Part shown: piece by piece, positions 26,882 through 35,721 of the stretch
Position numbering within the stretch: the stretch's first letter is position 1
Layout of the letters: each line of letters opens with the position of its first letter
Origin: Pseudomonas sp. EpS/L25
Lineage (GTDB): Bacteria > Pseudomonadota > Gammaproteobacteria > Pseudomonadales > Pseudomonadaceae
NCBI RefSeq assembly: GCF_001512295.1
Contig: NZ_LNUP01000001.1
Span: 205,232-269,231, forward strand
Reading direction: 5' to 3'
DNA length: 64,000 bases
Position numbers and translations under genes: made by a program
Notes under the pieces: generated by a model
Seen by the model: only the letters and a program-made list of their open reading frames with translations
What the model was told of the DNA's origin: nothing
The model's database searches: none

Positions 26882-26932
26882 TATAGGTGACGGCTTTAGA
26901 AGGAGGTCAACAGGAGATACGACGAGCGGCGT

Positions 26933-27118
26933 CTAACGGCGGGAAGGTAACGGGCCAGCGGCCCAGGCTAGGCTGCGCGCCAACAGGCAAACGCGCGCTT
27001 GATCGGCCTCGGACAGCTGACGAAAGGCATCAAGCAGATCCAGCTCGCCACTCACCAGGCATACATCGTCATCTCGACGTTGTTGCGGCTCAGCCTGGGG
27101 AAATCTCACCTGCTCCAT
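26933..27118 (-). CDS. SOS-regulated small protein of unknown function
   Basis: A 61-residue mainly helical protein (LLDAFRQLSEADQARVCLLARSLA) downstream of a strong LexA box at 27140. The start at ATG 27118 is 21 bases from the box; a longer reading would run through the operator. No family is recognised. SOS-induced small phage genes often include anti-repressors or division inhibitors, but nothing in the sequence decides this. Confidence 0.6.
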   Translation of the reverse strand: MEQVRFPQAEPQQRRDDDVCLVSGELDLLDAFRQLSEADQARVCLLARSLAWAAGPLPSRR

Positions 27119-27139
27119 GGTTGCATGACCCTCGCGATA

Positions 27140-27155
27140 CTGTATTTGCATACAG
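27140..27155. promoter_or_regulatory. LexA (SOS) box of the 61-residue gene
   Basis: CTG-N10-CAG inside the near-perfect palindrome TACTGTATTTGCATACAGTA. It lies just before the small minus-strand gene at 26933-27118. Confidence 0.88.
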
Positions 27156-27202
27156 TACATTCTGTGACGTAGGTCGCCAACCCTTAAGGAACCCTTGAAA
27201 CA

Positions 27203-27229
27203 AAAAGCCCGGCTCTAGGCCGGGCTTTT
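27203..27229. terminator. Terminator after the zinc-ribbon gene
   Basis: AAAAGCCCGGC and GCCGGGCTTTT form an 11-bp stem with a 5-base loop, with T-runs on both strands. It lies 5 bases beyond the minus-strand stop at 27234. Confidence 0.85.
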
Positions 27230-27233
27230 GGAT

Positions 27234-27695
27234 TCAGGGCTTGGGACAGCTATCCAGCGCTCGCTGGATCATCTCCGTGGGCACGGGCACTTTCCACGGG
27301 GTGGTGGTACCCACTGCCTTGGGATCCTCCCGCCAGATCGCCGATAGATCGCGCCAGCCCATCTTCGCAGCCTTGGATCGCGCGGAACCGTTGATCGCGT
27401 AGGTGCCGCCATTAACGCGAACCACGGTGTACGCCGGCGGCTCACAGTCCAGCAGCACTGATGGCACTGTGAAGGGCCAGGCTTCGCCGTATTCCTCGGC
27501 CGTGATCTTCACGCCGTCCTGCTTGGGCGGTGCTCCCAGGACGTTGATCACGAACCATCCCAGGGCGGTGGCGAAGGCAATGCCGTACAGGTAGTGCTTG
27601 AGGCGGACGCCTGGGTTCTTCACGCCACACCCGGGGCACACCTTCGCCGTGGGGGCCACTTGGTGGCCACAGGTCTTACAGGGTGTCAGCGACAT
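27234..27695 (-). CDS. Zinc-ribbon membrane protein with DUF2511-like domain
   Basis: The 153-residue protein begins with a zinc ribbon (CKTCG and CPGCG, residues about 6-22), then one membrane helix (about 37-55). A C-terminal DUF2511-like domain follows (about 60-150: [31 protein letters not shown]). Such proteins are frequent near phage repressors, but their role is unknown. The start at 27695 is chosen because the upstream extension has no coding character. It may be a lysogenic-conversion gene. Confidence 0.72.
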   Translation of the reverse strand: MSLTPCKTCGHQVAPTAKVCPGCGVKNPGVRLKHYLYGIAFATALGWFVINVLGAPPKQDGVKITAEEYGEAWPFTVPSVLLDCEPPAYTVVRVNGGTYAINGSARSKAAKMGWRDLSAIWREDPKAVGTTTPWKVPVPTEMIQRALDSCPKP

Positions 27696-27815
27696 GCTGT
27701 GCCTCCTGTGCTGGAGGCAGACGGCAAGCTCGTGAACGAGCGATTGTGATCGGTCATGGAACTGCTCCTTGTGGAATCCATGCTTCCCGGCCCCCATGGC
27801 CGGGGCCGACAGGGC

Positions 27816-28169
27816 TTACGCCTTGCCGGAATCCAGTGCGCCGTCAGCTGCGGCCAGAGCGAAGGTCATTCGACGAACAGCGTCTTTGCTGACATCGGAC
27901 ATTCCCCGGTAGTAGCCGACGACTTCCTGCTCATCGGGTGCAAGGGAGACTTCTTCCAGAGGCTGACGCTTCCCCGTCAGCACGTAGAGCACGTCGACGC
28001 CAGCTGCGGCGACGGCTTCCAGGTAGACGGAATCGGGATTCCGCTCTCCCTTTTCGTACTTGCCCTGCGAATTTCGATTCACGCCGCCTAGTTGACCTAA
28101 TTCGTCCTGCGTCAACTGCAGGCGGTCCCTTTCTTGGCGCAATCTGTCGCCCAATGCACGCGCTTGCAC
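27816..28169 (-). CDS. Phage repressor, XRE-type HTH (C/CI-like)
   Basis: The 117-residue protein carries an N-terminal HTH_3 domain (about 4-60: RLRQERDRLQLTQDELGQLG, YEKGERNPDSVYL). A helical C-terminus follows, without an S24 protease domain, so it resembles P2 C rather than lambda CI. The GTG start at 28169 has an AAAGGA site 6 bases upstream. It is divergent from the Cro-like gene, with the TGAACAC repeats between them, and should maintain lysogeny. Confidence 0.87.
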   Translation of the reverse strand: MQARALGDRLRQERDRLQLTQDELGQLGGVNRNSQGKYEKGERNPDSVYLEAVAAAGVDVLYVLTGKRQPLEEVSLAPDEQEVVGYYRGMSDVSKDAVRRMTFALAAADGALDSGKA

Positions 28170-28217
28170 ACAAAATCCTTTGAAATGCGTCCGCTCGGGT
28201 GCATAATCAGCATCGAA

Positions 28218-28244
28218 TGAACACGATTGAACACAGATGAACAC
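28218..28244. promoter_or_regulatory. Operator: three TGAACAC direct repeats, 10-bp phased
   Basis: TGAACAC occurs at 28218, 28228 and 28238, exactly one helical turn apart, between the repressor and Cro-like genes. The last copy overlaps the Cro-like start. All would present the same DNA face to a repressor or to a Cox/Cro-like protein. Confidence 0.75.
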
Positions 28245-28464
28245 TATGCCCGCCCCCCTTACTCCCGAGCAAGCCCGCGACAAGCTGGACCGCGCGGGCA
28301 TGTCCATCGCCGAGTTCTGCCGTACCCATTCGCTGAACAAAAACTTGGTTAGCGACCTGCTCAACGGCCGGAAGAAAGGTCGCCGGGGTGAAGCCCACCG
28401 CGCGGCCGTCCTGCTCGGCATCAAGCAGGGCGAAATCCTGGCCACCGCTGCGGCGCAACAATAG
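28237..28464 (+). CDS. Cro/Cox-like small DNA-binding protein
   Basis: The 75-residue protein has one HTH: LDRAGMSIAEFCRTHSLNKN then LVSDLLNGRKKGRRGEAHRA. It is transcribed divergently from the repressor and is the first gene of the early lytic unit. ATG 28237 lies in the third operator repeat; a second in-frame ATG at 28246 is possible. It would repress the repressor promoter and may direct excision. Confidence 0.83.
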   Translation: MNTMPAPLTPEQARDKLDRAGMSIAEFCRTHSLNKNLVSDLLNGRKKGRRGEAHRAAVLLGIKQGEILATAAAQQ

Positions 28465-28493
28465 GGCCAGCCGGCCCAGGGAGATACTGGAAG

Positions 28494-28976
28494 ATGAAAC
28501 GCCCTGCCCTAGAAACACGCCGCCAGGTCATCAGCGCCGTCATTTGCGCCTACCCCGGCGGCCGCGAGTGCGCCGCCGCCCGCCTCGGCCTGCCGCTTAA
28601 GAAATTCGACAACCACGCCTACGAAACCGCCGGCTGCCGCCCCCTCACCGACCAACAGATCCTGCTGCTCGAGCAAGAGACCGGCACCAGCTACCTGGTG
28701 GACTACCTCGCCGGCCAATACGGCGGTTTCTTCGTCCGCCAGGCCGAGGTCGGCGACCTGGACAACCTGGACCTCTACGCCCGCTCGGTGAAGACCGCCG
28801 TCAAGCGCGGCCTGGTGGACCAGATCATCGGCCAGGCGCTCGAGGACGGCGTCATCGACGAGCACGAGGTCGTCCAGATCCTCGGTGCCCACCGCCGACA
28901 CATGGCGGCGCGCGAGGAAGAGGTCTGGGCCGTCATCACGTTGCATGCGGCCAAGGCGAACGGCCGCAAACACTAG
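28494..28976 (+). CDS. CII/YmfL-like phage regulatory protein
   Basis: The 160-residue protein has an N-terminal HTH-like region (RRQVISAVICAYPGGRECAAARLGLP, shown in part) that matches the YmfL/CII-type regulators found directly after Cro in P2-like phages. QQILLLEQETG and a helical C-terminus follow. It is expected to influence early gene expression or establishment of lysogeny. The exact target is unknown. Confidence 0.7.
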   Translation: MKRPALETRRQVISAVICAYPGGRECAAARLGLPLKKFDNHAYETAGCRPLTDQQILLLEQETGTSYLVDYLAGQYGGFFVRQAEVGDLDNLDLYARSVKTAVKRGLVDQIIGQALEDGVIDEHEVVQILGAHRRHMAAREEEVWAVITLHAAKANGRKH

Positions 28977-29081
28977 CCCAAGGGCGAACCCTGAATTCCT
29001 GCCAAGGCGGCGGGAACGTAGTCGGCGCGGAGCGCCAGAAACCGGCTAGGCCGGAGCCGCCCATGGCGGCAGGGAAGGTAG

Positions 29082-29455
<374 letters not shown>

Positions 29456-29459
<4 letters not shown>

Positions 29460-29815
29460 ACACTACCAACCATCCCAACGATTACCTCGACGCCATGCAG
29501 GCCGCCGCCTTCGCTTTCCTGCAGCGCCACGAAGGCGAACACCTCGGCCACAGCCAGCAGCTGTTCAACCGCGGCGTTGAGTACCTGCTGCAGATGGGCG
29601 TCCCGCAGCACACTTCCGAGCGCCTGGTCGCCCGCGCCGCTGACCAGCTCGAGGCCGTGAAAGGCCACCGCTTCCTGGACATCGACGCCAGCACCGGCGA
29701 CGTCGTCGTCCTAGTCAACCCTGCCACTGGCCTGCGTTACCGAATCCCCGTCCAGGAGATCTTCGACGCGCTGATCGACGAAGACCCCGGCACGCGACAG
29801 AACGCCTCCCGCTAA
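29456..29815 (+). CDS. Unknown early phage protein
   Basis: The 119-residue protein starts at GTG overlapping the Ogr-like stop. It has a helical first half (NDYLDAMQAAAFAFLQRHEG) and a beta-rich second half (GDVVVLVNPATGLRYRIPV). No family is recognised. Coupling to the activator gene suggests expression in the same early operon. Confidence 0.68.
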
Positions 29816-29889
29816 GCCCCTGAATACCTGATCCATGCCCGCCTTGCGTGGGTATGGGTGAACTGCGCCTTTTTGCAGCGAGAAACATC

Positions 29890-30132
29890 ATGCCGAACAC
29901 CCTCTCCCTCCAGATCGAACTACCGCCGGCAGTCGCTGAGACCTACGCCCGCTGGCTCCAGGGCCGCGCCGACTACATCGTCAACCAGCACTGGAACGAA
30001 CCGCGCTACCTCCGTATCGAGGACACCGAAAAGCGCCGCGCCGCCATCCTGCAGCGCTTCCCGTCCATGCTCGCCGCCTACCAGACCGCCGCTCAGATCC
30101 GCGCTCAGCTCGCCACCCAGGAGGCCAACTGA
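29890..30132 (+). CDS. Unknown small early phage protein
   Basis: An 80-residue protein with a beta strand (LSLQIELP) followed by helices rich in Ala/Arg. It begins 74 bases after the previous gene, with a GCGAG site upstream, and overlaps the next start by one base (TGATG). No function can be assigned. Confidence 0.65.
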   Translation: MPNTLSLQIELPPAVAETYARWLQGRADYIVNQHWNEPRYLRIEDTEKRRAAILQRFPSMLAAYQTAAQIRAQLATQEAN

Positions 30133-30350
30133 TGCGCCGCCAGCTCGATGTCACCCTTCACCGCAACGCTGGCCAGCCCCTGGTCGTTTCCAACGACGGC
30201 GCCCTAGGTAAAGAGGACTACTGGACCCCCGCCGATCTGCGCGAGCTCGCCCGGGCCTTGAACATCCTGGCCACCGACGCCGAACGCCATGAGGGCAGCG
30301 ACCTGCGCCTGGTGCGCGACCTCGGTACCGGCCACGCGGCGGAGTTCTGA
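30132..30350 (+). CDS. Unknown small early phage protein
   Basis: The 72-residue protein is tightly spaced between its neighbours (1-base overlap upstream, 2-base gap downstream). Features are a beta hairpin start (QLDVTLHRNAGQPLVVSNDG) and the helix DLRELARALNILATDAERHE. It immediately precedes the replication gene, so an accessory role in replication is possible but unproven. Confidence 0.65.
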   Translation: MRRQLDVTLHRNAGQPLVVSNDGALGKEDYWTPADLRELARALNILATDAERHEGSDLRLVRDLGTGHAAEF

Positions 30351-30352
30351 GC

Positions 30353-33187
30353 ATGCGTCAGATGGACCAGCAGCTCCGCGTCGACGTGCTCCAGCGCCTC
30401 GAGCGAGACCTCGGGATGCAGCACATCAGCGGCACCAAGTACCTGCGCAAAGGCGAGTGCCCGGCCTGCCACAAACGCGAGCTGTTCACCGATCACACCA
30501 ACCCCTGGGTGGTGAAGTGCGGCCGCGAGGCGAAGTGCGGCCAGAGCTGGCACGTCAAGGAGCTGTTCAGCGAGCTGTTCGAGGACTGGTCCGAGCGTTT
30601 CAAGCCAAGCGCCGACGCTCCGGCTGCCAGCGCCGACGGCTACCTGCAATTCGCCCGTGGCTTCGACCTGGCCCTGATAAAGGGCTGGTACAGCCAGGAG
30701 AACTACTGGGACCGTGCCCAGGGCCTCGGCTCGGCCACCGTGCGGTTTCCCCTGGCCAAGGGCGGCTACTGGGAGCGACTGATCGACCGCCCGGCTCGCT
30801 TCGGCAAGCAGAAGGCGCGCTTTCAGCCTGGCGCCAGCTACCGCGGCGTCTGGTGGTGCCCACCCAGCCTCAATCTGCAGACGGTCAAGGAGCTCTGGAT
30901 CGTCGAGGGCATCTTCGACGCCATTGCTCTGGCCCACCACGACATCGCCGCCGTCTCGGCCATGAGCAGCAATGCCTACCCTGAGGAATCGCTCAAGGCG
31001 CTGGCCAGCAGCCGCCAGGGCAGGTTGCCCAAACTGGTCTGGGCTCTGGACAACGAGCCTGGCGCCCACCGCTACACCCGCCGCTGGGCACGCCAGGCTC
31101 GCGAGCTGGGCTTCACCTGCGAGGCAGCGCAGATCCCTCAGCCCGGCCGCAAAGTCGACTGGAACGACCTGCACCAGCGCTGGGCCTTCGAGCCGGACGA
31201 CGCCAAGCGCATCGAGCGCCGCGAGAAAGACCTTAAGGAGGCCCGCCACCACGGCGCTCTGCTACTGGCCGACACCGCCGCGGAAAAGGCGGTGCTCATG
31301 TACGAATGGCGTGAGCGGCACGAATTCCACTTCACCTTCGAGAGCCGCCTCTACTGGTTCAAGCTGGACCTGGACAAGTACAACAAGGCCCTTGCGCACC
31401 TCGAGGAATCCGAGCGCGACGAAGACCGCGAGCTGACAACCAAGCAGCAGCGCGACAAGGCCATGCGCCTGGCCGGCAACGTGGTGGAGATCGCCAACTG
31501 CGCGCCCCAAGCCCTGTACTTCCAGCGCAATGAGGTCACCGACGAGTCCTGGTACTACTTCCGCGTGGAGTTTCCTCACGACGGCGCCCCGGTGAAGAAC
31601 ACCTTCACCGGCGCCCAGGTCGCCGCCGCCAGCGAATTCAAGAAACGCCTGCTCAGCATGGCCGCCGGCGCCGTCTTCACCGGCAGCGGTACCCAGCTGG
31701 ACAAGATCATGAAGGACCAGCTCTTCGGCCTGAAAACTGTGGAGACCATGGACTATGTCGGCTACAGCCGCGAGCACGGCTGCTACGTTTTCGGTGACCT
31801 GGCGGTGCGCGATGGCCAACTGCACCAGGTCAATGACGAGGACTATTTCGACTTCGGCAAGCTGCGCCTGAAGACCCTGCAAAAGACCATCGGCCTCAAG
31901 CCCAACCCTGCCGCCGGCGACTACCGCAGCGACTGGCTGCCGTTGCTCTGGACCTGCTTCGGCGCCAACGGCCTGACCGCGCTGACCTTCTGGTTCGGCT
32001 CCCTGTTCGCCGAGCAGATCCGCGCCCGCTACCAATCCTTCCCTTTCCTGGAAGCCACCGGCGAGGCCGGCGCCGGCAAGACCACGCTGCTGACTTTCCT
32101 CTGGAAGCTGTTCGGCCGGGCCGGCTACGAAGGCTTCGACCCGTCCAAGTCCTCCACCGCCGGCCGCAGCCGCGCCATGGGCCAGGTCGCCGGCATGCCC
32201 ATCGTCCTCATCGAGGGCGACCGCAACGACCCCGAGAAAGCCCACGCCAAGAGCTTCGACTGGGACGAGCTCAAGGACTTCTTCGGCGGTGGCACCCTGC
32301 GCACCCGCGGCATGAAGACCAGCGGCAACGAGACCTACGAGCCGCCCTTCCGCGGCACCATCGCCATCAGCCAGAACGCTCCGGTCAGCGCCTCCGAGGC
32401 CATCCTCACCCGGATCGTGAAGCTGCACTTCACCCGCCCGGTACTGACCGACGAGAGCCGCGCCGCGGCCGACACCCTGAGCCGTATGGACGGCGAGGCC
32501 CTGAGCCACTTCCTGCTGCTGGCCACCCGCAAGGAGGCCGAGGTCCTGGCCCGCTTCCACGAGCTGTTCCCGCAGTACGAGGCCAAGCTGCGCCGCCTGG
32601 GCGACACCTGCTTCTGCTGCGGTGCGCGTCTCGGCGCCGAAAGTCATCGCTGCAGCAGTTGCCAGAGCGACTTGGTCGGCCACCTGCGCATCGAGCGGAT
32701 CGTGAAGAACCACGCCATGTTCCTCGCCCTGCTCGACTGCCTCTCCCTAGTGGTGGCCATTCCCCAGGAAATGGTCCGCCAGACCCAGCGCACCATCGTC
32801 CGCATCGCCCTGGAACGCCAAGCCGCCATCAGCGCGGACAACCCGGTCGTCACCGAATTCTGGCAGGTCTACGACTACCTCCAGTCGCTCAGCGAAAACC
32901 CGGTCGTCAACCACAGCAAGAACCCCGCTGAGGTGGCCATCAACCTCAACGAATTCATCGAGCGCGCCGCTGAGCACCGCCAGCGCCTGGCTGACATGAG
33001 CACCTTGCGCGAGCTGCTCAAGGACTCCCGCCAGTTCCGCTATCTCGACAACAAGGCCGTCGACAGCCGCATCCGCGAGCTGCAGCGCGCTGCCGCCCCA
33101 CTCGACAACCGCCCCAGCAAGGTTCGCTGCTGGGTCTTCAGCAACCCTTACTACCAGCCTGCAGAGAAGGCCGGCAAATCGCGCTAG
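30353..33187 (+). CDS. Phage primase-helicase (zinc finger, Toprim, P-loop ATPase)
   Basis: The 944-residue replication protein has an N-terminal zinc finger (C36-x2-C39, C56, C62). A Toprim primase core follows (about 180-280: LWIVEGIFDAIAL, WALDNEP), then a P-loop ATPase (GEAGAGKTT at about 570; Walker B IVLIEGDRND). A second four-Cys ribbon (CFCCG, CSSC, about 750-770) lies toward the C-terminus. This combines the functions of P4 alpha-like proteins and stands where P2 has its rolling-circle initiator A, implying a different replication mode. Confidence 0.85.
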   Translation: MRQMDQQLRVDVLQRLERDLGMQHISGTKYLRKGECPACHKRELFTDHTNPWVVKCGREAKCGQSWHVKELFSELFEDWSERFKPSADAPAASADGYLQFARGFDLALIKGWYSQENYWDRAQGLGSATVRFPLAKGGYWERLIDRPARFGKQKARFQPGASYRGVWWCPPSLNLQTVKELWIVEGIFDAIALAHHDIAAVSAMSSNAYPEESLKALASSRQGRLPKLVWALDNEPGAHRYTRRWARQARELGFTCEAAQIPQPGRKVDWNDLHQRWAFEPDDAKRIERREKDLKEARHHGALLLADTAAEKAVLMYEWRERHEFHFTFESRLYWFKLDLDKYNKALAHLEESERDEDRELTTKQQRDKAMRLAGNVVEIANCAPQALYFQRNEVTDESWYYFRVEFPHDGAPVKNTFTGAQVAAASEFKKRLLSMAAGAVFTGSGTQLDKIMKDQLFGLKTVETMDYVGYSREHGCYVFGDLAVRDGQLHQVNDEDYFDFGKLRLKTLQKTIGLKPNPAAGDYRSDWLPLLWTCFGANGLTALTFWFGSLFAEQIRARYQSFPFLEATGEAGAGKTTLLTFLWKLFGRAGYEGFDPSKSSTAGRSRAMGQVAGMPIVLIEGDRNDPEKAHAKSFDWDELKDFFGGGTLRTRGMKTSGNETYEPPFRGTIAISQNAPVSASEAILTRIVKLHFTRPVLTDESRAAADTLSRMDGEALSHFLLLATRKEAEVLARFHELFPQYEAKLRRLGDTCFCCGARLGAESHRCSSCQSDLVGHLRIERIVKNHAMFLALLDCLSLVVAIPQEMVRQTQRTIVRIALERQAAISADNPVVTEFWQVYDYLQSLSENPVVNHSKNPAEVAINLNEFIERAAEHRQRLADMSTLRELLKDSRQFRYLDNKAVDSRIRELQRAAAPLDNRPSKVRCWVFSNPYYQPAEKAGKSR

Positions 33188-33261
33188 CGAACACCAGAAA
33201 CGAAAAGGCCTGGGAGAGCGGCAACTCCCCCAGGCCCCACCACACCCCCCGGAGAATCATC

Positions 33262-33519
33262 ATGCAAATGACCCAGAGCAGCAGCACTAACCAGCCTACC
33301 ACGCTCCACCCGATCCTCATCCGCCGCTGCAGGGCAACCGCCCTGCTCGGCGAGGCATTGATCCGCTACCAGATCAGTCGAACCCTGAGCGACCGCATCC
33401 ACCTCCTGGCATTGGCAAGCATGGCCAATGCCCTCGGCGCTCTGACGGACCAGGAAGCCCAGGTGGTAAACACGACGCTGGCCGTCCCGGCTCGTCGCCA
33501 GGAGCACCCCCATGAATAG
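33262..33519 (+). CDS. Unknown small early phage protein
   Basis: An 85-residue, mainly helical protein (RRCRATALLGEALIRYQISR) with a clear GGAG site 8 bases before the ATG. No family is recognised. Its stop overlaps a 21-codon frame leading to the AlpA-like gene. A GC-rich imperfect hairpin (33207-33236) lies between the primase gene and this one. Confidence 0.6.
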   Translation: MQMTQSSSTNQPTTLHPILIRRCRATALLGEALIRYQISRTLSDRIHLLALASMANALGALTDQEAQVVNTTLAVPARRQEHPHE

Positions 33520-33577
33520 CGGTAGCATCTTCCAGAGCTTCACTGACAGCCTCGATGGGCCTGAGGAGACTGAATGA
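33512..33577 (+). CDS. Possible 21-residue leader/microprotein
   Basis: ATG 33512 opens 21 codons ending on an ATGA overlap with the AlpA-like start, and begins 8 bases inside the previous gene, behind AGGAG (33501-33505). Overlaps at both ends suggest ribosome hand-over to the AlpA-like gene. The product itself may be irrelevant. Confidence 0.35.
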   Translation: MNSGSIFQSFTDSLDGPEETE

Positions 33578-33780
33578 CCGTCAAGTTGGACAGATTCCTG
33601 AGGGAGGAAGAGGTGGTAGCTGTCACCTCCCTTTCTCGCGCCACCATCTGGCGACTGGTCAAGGCGAAGCAGTTTCCACCGCCGATCAACATCACCCCGG
33701 GTAGGGTAGGTTGGCGTGAGTCAGCCATTGCGGCCTGGCAAGCAGATCCGATGCAATGGGAGGATCACGGGGCTGCCTGA
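33574..33780 (+). CDS. AlpA-family regulator / excisionase-like protein
   Basis: The 68-residue winged-HTH protein of the AlpA type shows FLREEEVVAVTSLSRATIWR, then KQFPPPINITPGRVGWRES, ending in a W-x(n)-W pattern. AlpA-like proteins activate integrase or act as recombination directionality factors. It is convergent with the integrase, 7 bases apart, which supports a role in excision. Confidence 0.87.
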   Translation: MTVKLDRFLREEEVVAVTSLSRATIWRLVKAKQFPPPINITPGRVGWRESAIAAWQADPMQWEDHGAA

Positions 33781-33787
33781 GCGGTCC

Positions 33788-34984
33788 CTATTGAATGACG
33801 TTCCGCTCCAACCACTCCGCCCAGACCTGCAGGCCGGCGCGCTTCTCCTCGAAATAGTCGTAGCGGTCGTAGTGCTTCGAGGAAACATCGCTGAAGGCAT
33901 GGCCCTGGATGCGGTCGCGCAACTCCTTGCTCATACCGGCGCTGGCCATCAGCGTCTTGCAGGTCCGCCGCAGGTCGCGCAGCGTGAAGGGACCGGCGAA
34001 TGCCTTCTCATGCCGCTGATAGAGCTTGGTCACCGCTCTGGACAGCGACTGGACGTTGAGCGGCTGGCCCTGGACCCGGCCCTGGAACGGATAGGGGCTG
34101 TGCTCATCGATCTCGGCCATCGTGTGCAGCACCTGCCGCATCGGCTCATTGAACGGCACGACGTGCAGCTGTCGCTCCCCCTGGACCCGCCCCTTCGCGC
34201 TGCGAATCACCAGGTGATCGTCGTGGTACATGGAGCGATCGGACGCGAGCAACTGCTCAGGCCGCTGGCCACCGGCAGCGATCAGGAAGCGGACGAGCTC
34301 GGCGGTGGTGAGCGACAATTTCTCTGGCAGCAGCTGCCACAGCGTCCGCAGCTCAACCTTGGATAGCGCCCGGTCCCCAGGCTGCTCCCAGTCTTCTTGC
34401 ACCGGGATGCTGGCAACCGGGTTGCTCTGCAGGCCAAAGCGCACCTTCACCTGCAGATAGCTGCGCGGGTTGTACTCCTGCTCCAGGCCGGCTTGGAACG
34501 CCGCATGAAGCTGCGAACGTAGGCGGTTGCAATAGGTGGTCACGCCGTTGTCGATCATCCGGCTGATGATGTCGCGGATGTCCGCCGGACCGATCAACGA
34601 AGCAGGCCGCTTCACCAGCGCCGGGAACGGCTCGCACACGTAATGCCGGAACGACCAGGCAACATTTCCCGCCGAAGCCGCGCCCTCCCCCTCCAGCTTC
34701 GCCAGGTACGAATCCAGCAGCTCCTGGAACGTGCCGGCGGCAGCCGCCACCTCCTTCTCGTCGCGACAACGATCGCGCGCATCCGCCAGGGTCATTTCCG
34801 GCCAGTTACCTAGCTTCCGCTTGCTCTTCTGCTCGCCGACCCGGCGCTGGTAGTAGAACTCCTTGGTGCCGTTGGGCCTCACCCGCAGCACCAGGACACC
34901 CTCGCCCCGCGCCGTGCGCCCATCTGAAACCGAATATTCCTTCTCCCGCGCCTTGAGCGCGCGAATCTGCTTTTCCGTGAGCAC
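33788..34984 (-). CDS. int: Tyrosine integrase (P4/DUF4102-type)
   Basis: The 398-residue recombinase has an N-terminal arm-binding DUF4102-like domain (LTEKQIRALKAREKEYSVSD), a core-binding domain (about 100-190) and a catalytic domain. Visible catalytic motifs are the first Arg in GGQRPEQLL, RDLRRT, the GHAFSDVSSKHY box and the nucleophile Tyr in KHYDRYDY. The GTG at 34984 gives the normal beginning. An in-frame extension to TTG 35098 adds 38 unlikely residues. It would integrate and, with the AlpA-like protein, excise the prophage. Confidence 0.92.
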   Translation of the reverse strand: MLTEKQIRALKAREKEYSVSDGRTARGEGVLVLRVRPNGTKEFYYQRRVGEQKSKRKLGNWPEMTLADARDRCRDEKEVAAAAGTFQELLDSYLAKLEGEGAASAGNVAWSFRHYVCEPFPALVKRPASLIGPADIRDIISRMIDNGVTTYCNRLRSQLHAAFQAGLEQEYNPRSYLQVKVRFGLQSNPVASIPVQEDWEQPGDRALSKVELRTLWQLLPEKLSLTTAELVRFLIAAGGQRPEQLLASDRSMYHDDHLVIRSAKGRVQGERQLHVVPFNEPMRQVLHTMAEIDEHSPYPFQGRVQGQPLNVQSLSRAVTKLYQRHEKAFAGPFTLRDLRRTCKTLMASAGMSKELRDRIQGHAFSDVSSKHYDRYDYFEEKRAGLQVWAEWLERNVIQ

Positions 34985-35268
34985 GTTTGGGGTCCGTTTC
35001 TGGGGGCCGTTCGCCGGAAACAAGGTGATTCCACCTGAGACAGCATGAGACAGCCCGAGGCCGTTTAAACCCGCGATTCTACTGGGTTCCAGCGCCAATC
35101 TGATACTCGATGAAGCAACCTGAGATTCTAGGCGGAACAGTTTCCCAAGCTCATGACATGGGATTGAGTTCCTGTACGCACGCCATTCAGTTAAGAGTGC
35201 TGCAAAGGTTCAGATGCAGCATGGCTTTCCTGGCTCATGCAGACCGCGACAGCCTTTCACGCCTTGCC

Positions 35269-35466
35269 AGGGCCTGCCTGAAAAGTCGCCCAGCGAAGGG
35301 TCGGGCCGCCCCGCGAAAAAGGCCGAGGAAGCGGACCGGGCTCGCGTGCGAGTTTACGAGTGGTAAATGAGCATTCCGATGGGCAGCCCAAGCCATAGGC
35401 TGGCGATCCAGGTCTTTTTCAACGAAGCATCACCGATGCGTGGACACTTTTCATACAGAGCCTAAA
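35269..35466. repeat. MITE-like element C, degraded copy with internal insertion
   Basis: It contains the same hairpin core as elements at 49672 and 51589 (GAGGAAGCGGA, GTTTAC, TGGTAAATGAGCATTCCG). It has a well-kept right end reading GGCTCTGTATGAAAA on the complement and a decayed left end. About 33 extra bases (35380-35412) interrupt the right half. Stem arms are AAAAAGGCC (35316) and GGTCTTTTT (35411). Confidence 0.78.
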
Positions 35467-35596
35467 GACCTTGCAGCCATCCGACCCCAAGCCAGCCGTA
35501 CCCTCTGTTTTCAAATGAAAAACCTTACCGGAAGCGGCCATTTGCCGCCATATCACCTATGCACCCAGCGCAAAGATAATTTTCTCCAAAGCGGTA

Positions 35597-35625
35597 TTGT
35601 TGCTTTTTTATTTGTTTTCTAGAGT
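35597..35625 (+). promoter_or_regulatory. Possible sigma70 promoter of the amino-acid operon
   Basis: TTGTTG and TAGAGT are separated by 17 bases in an AT-rich stretch about 100 bases before the desaturase start. This is a sequence guess only. The rest of 35467-35721 shows no gene. Confidence 0.3.
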
Positions 35626-35721
35626 AGTCCGCCTTCGGCAGCTGAAGTCTCCTGATGTCGCAGCAACTCGATACCCATCAGTTTCGAGCAGATGGAAAGT
35701 TACTAATTAAGGAGCGATAGA

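Noticed and set aside
34985..35098. TTG-initiated N-terminal extension of the integrase
   Set aside because: The 38 added residues precede the normal DUF4102-like beginning, lack a binding site and cover the phased repeats.
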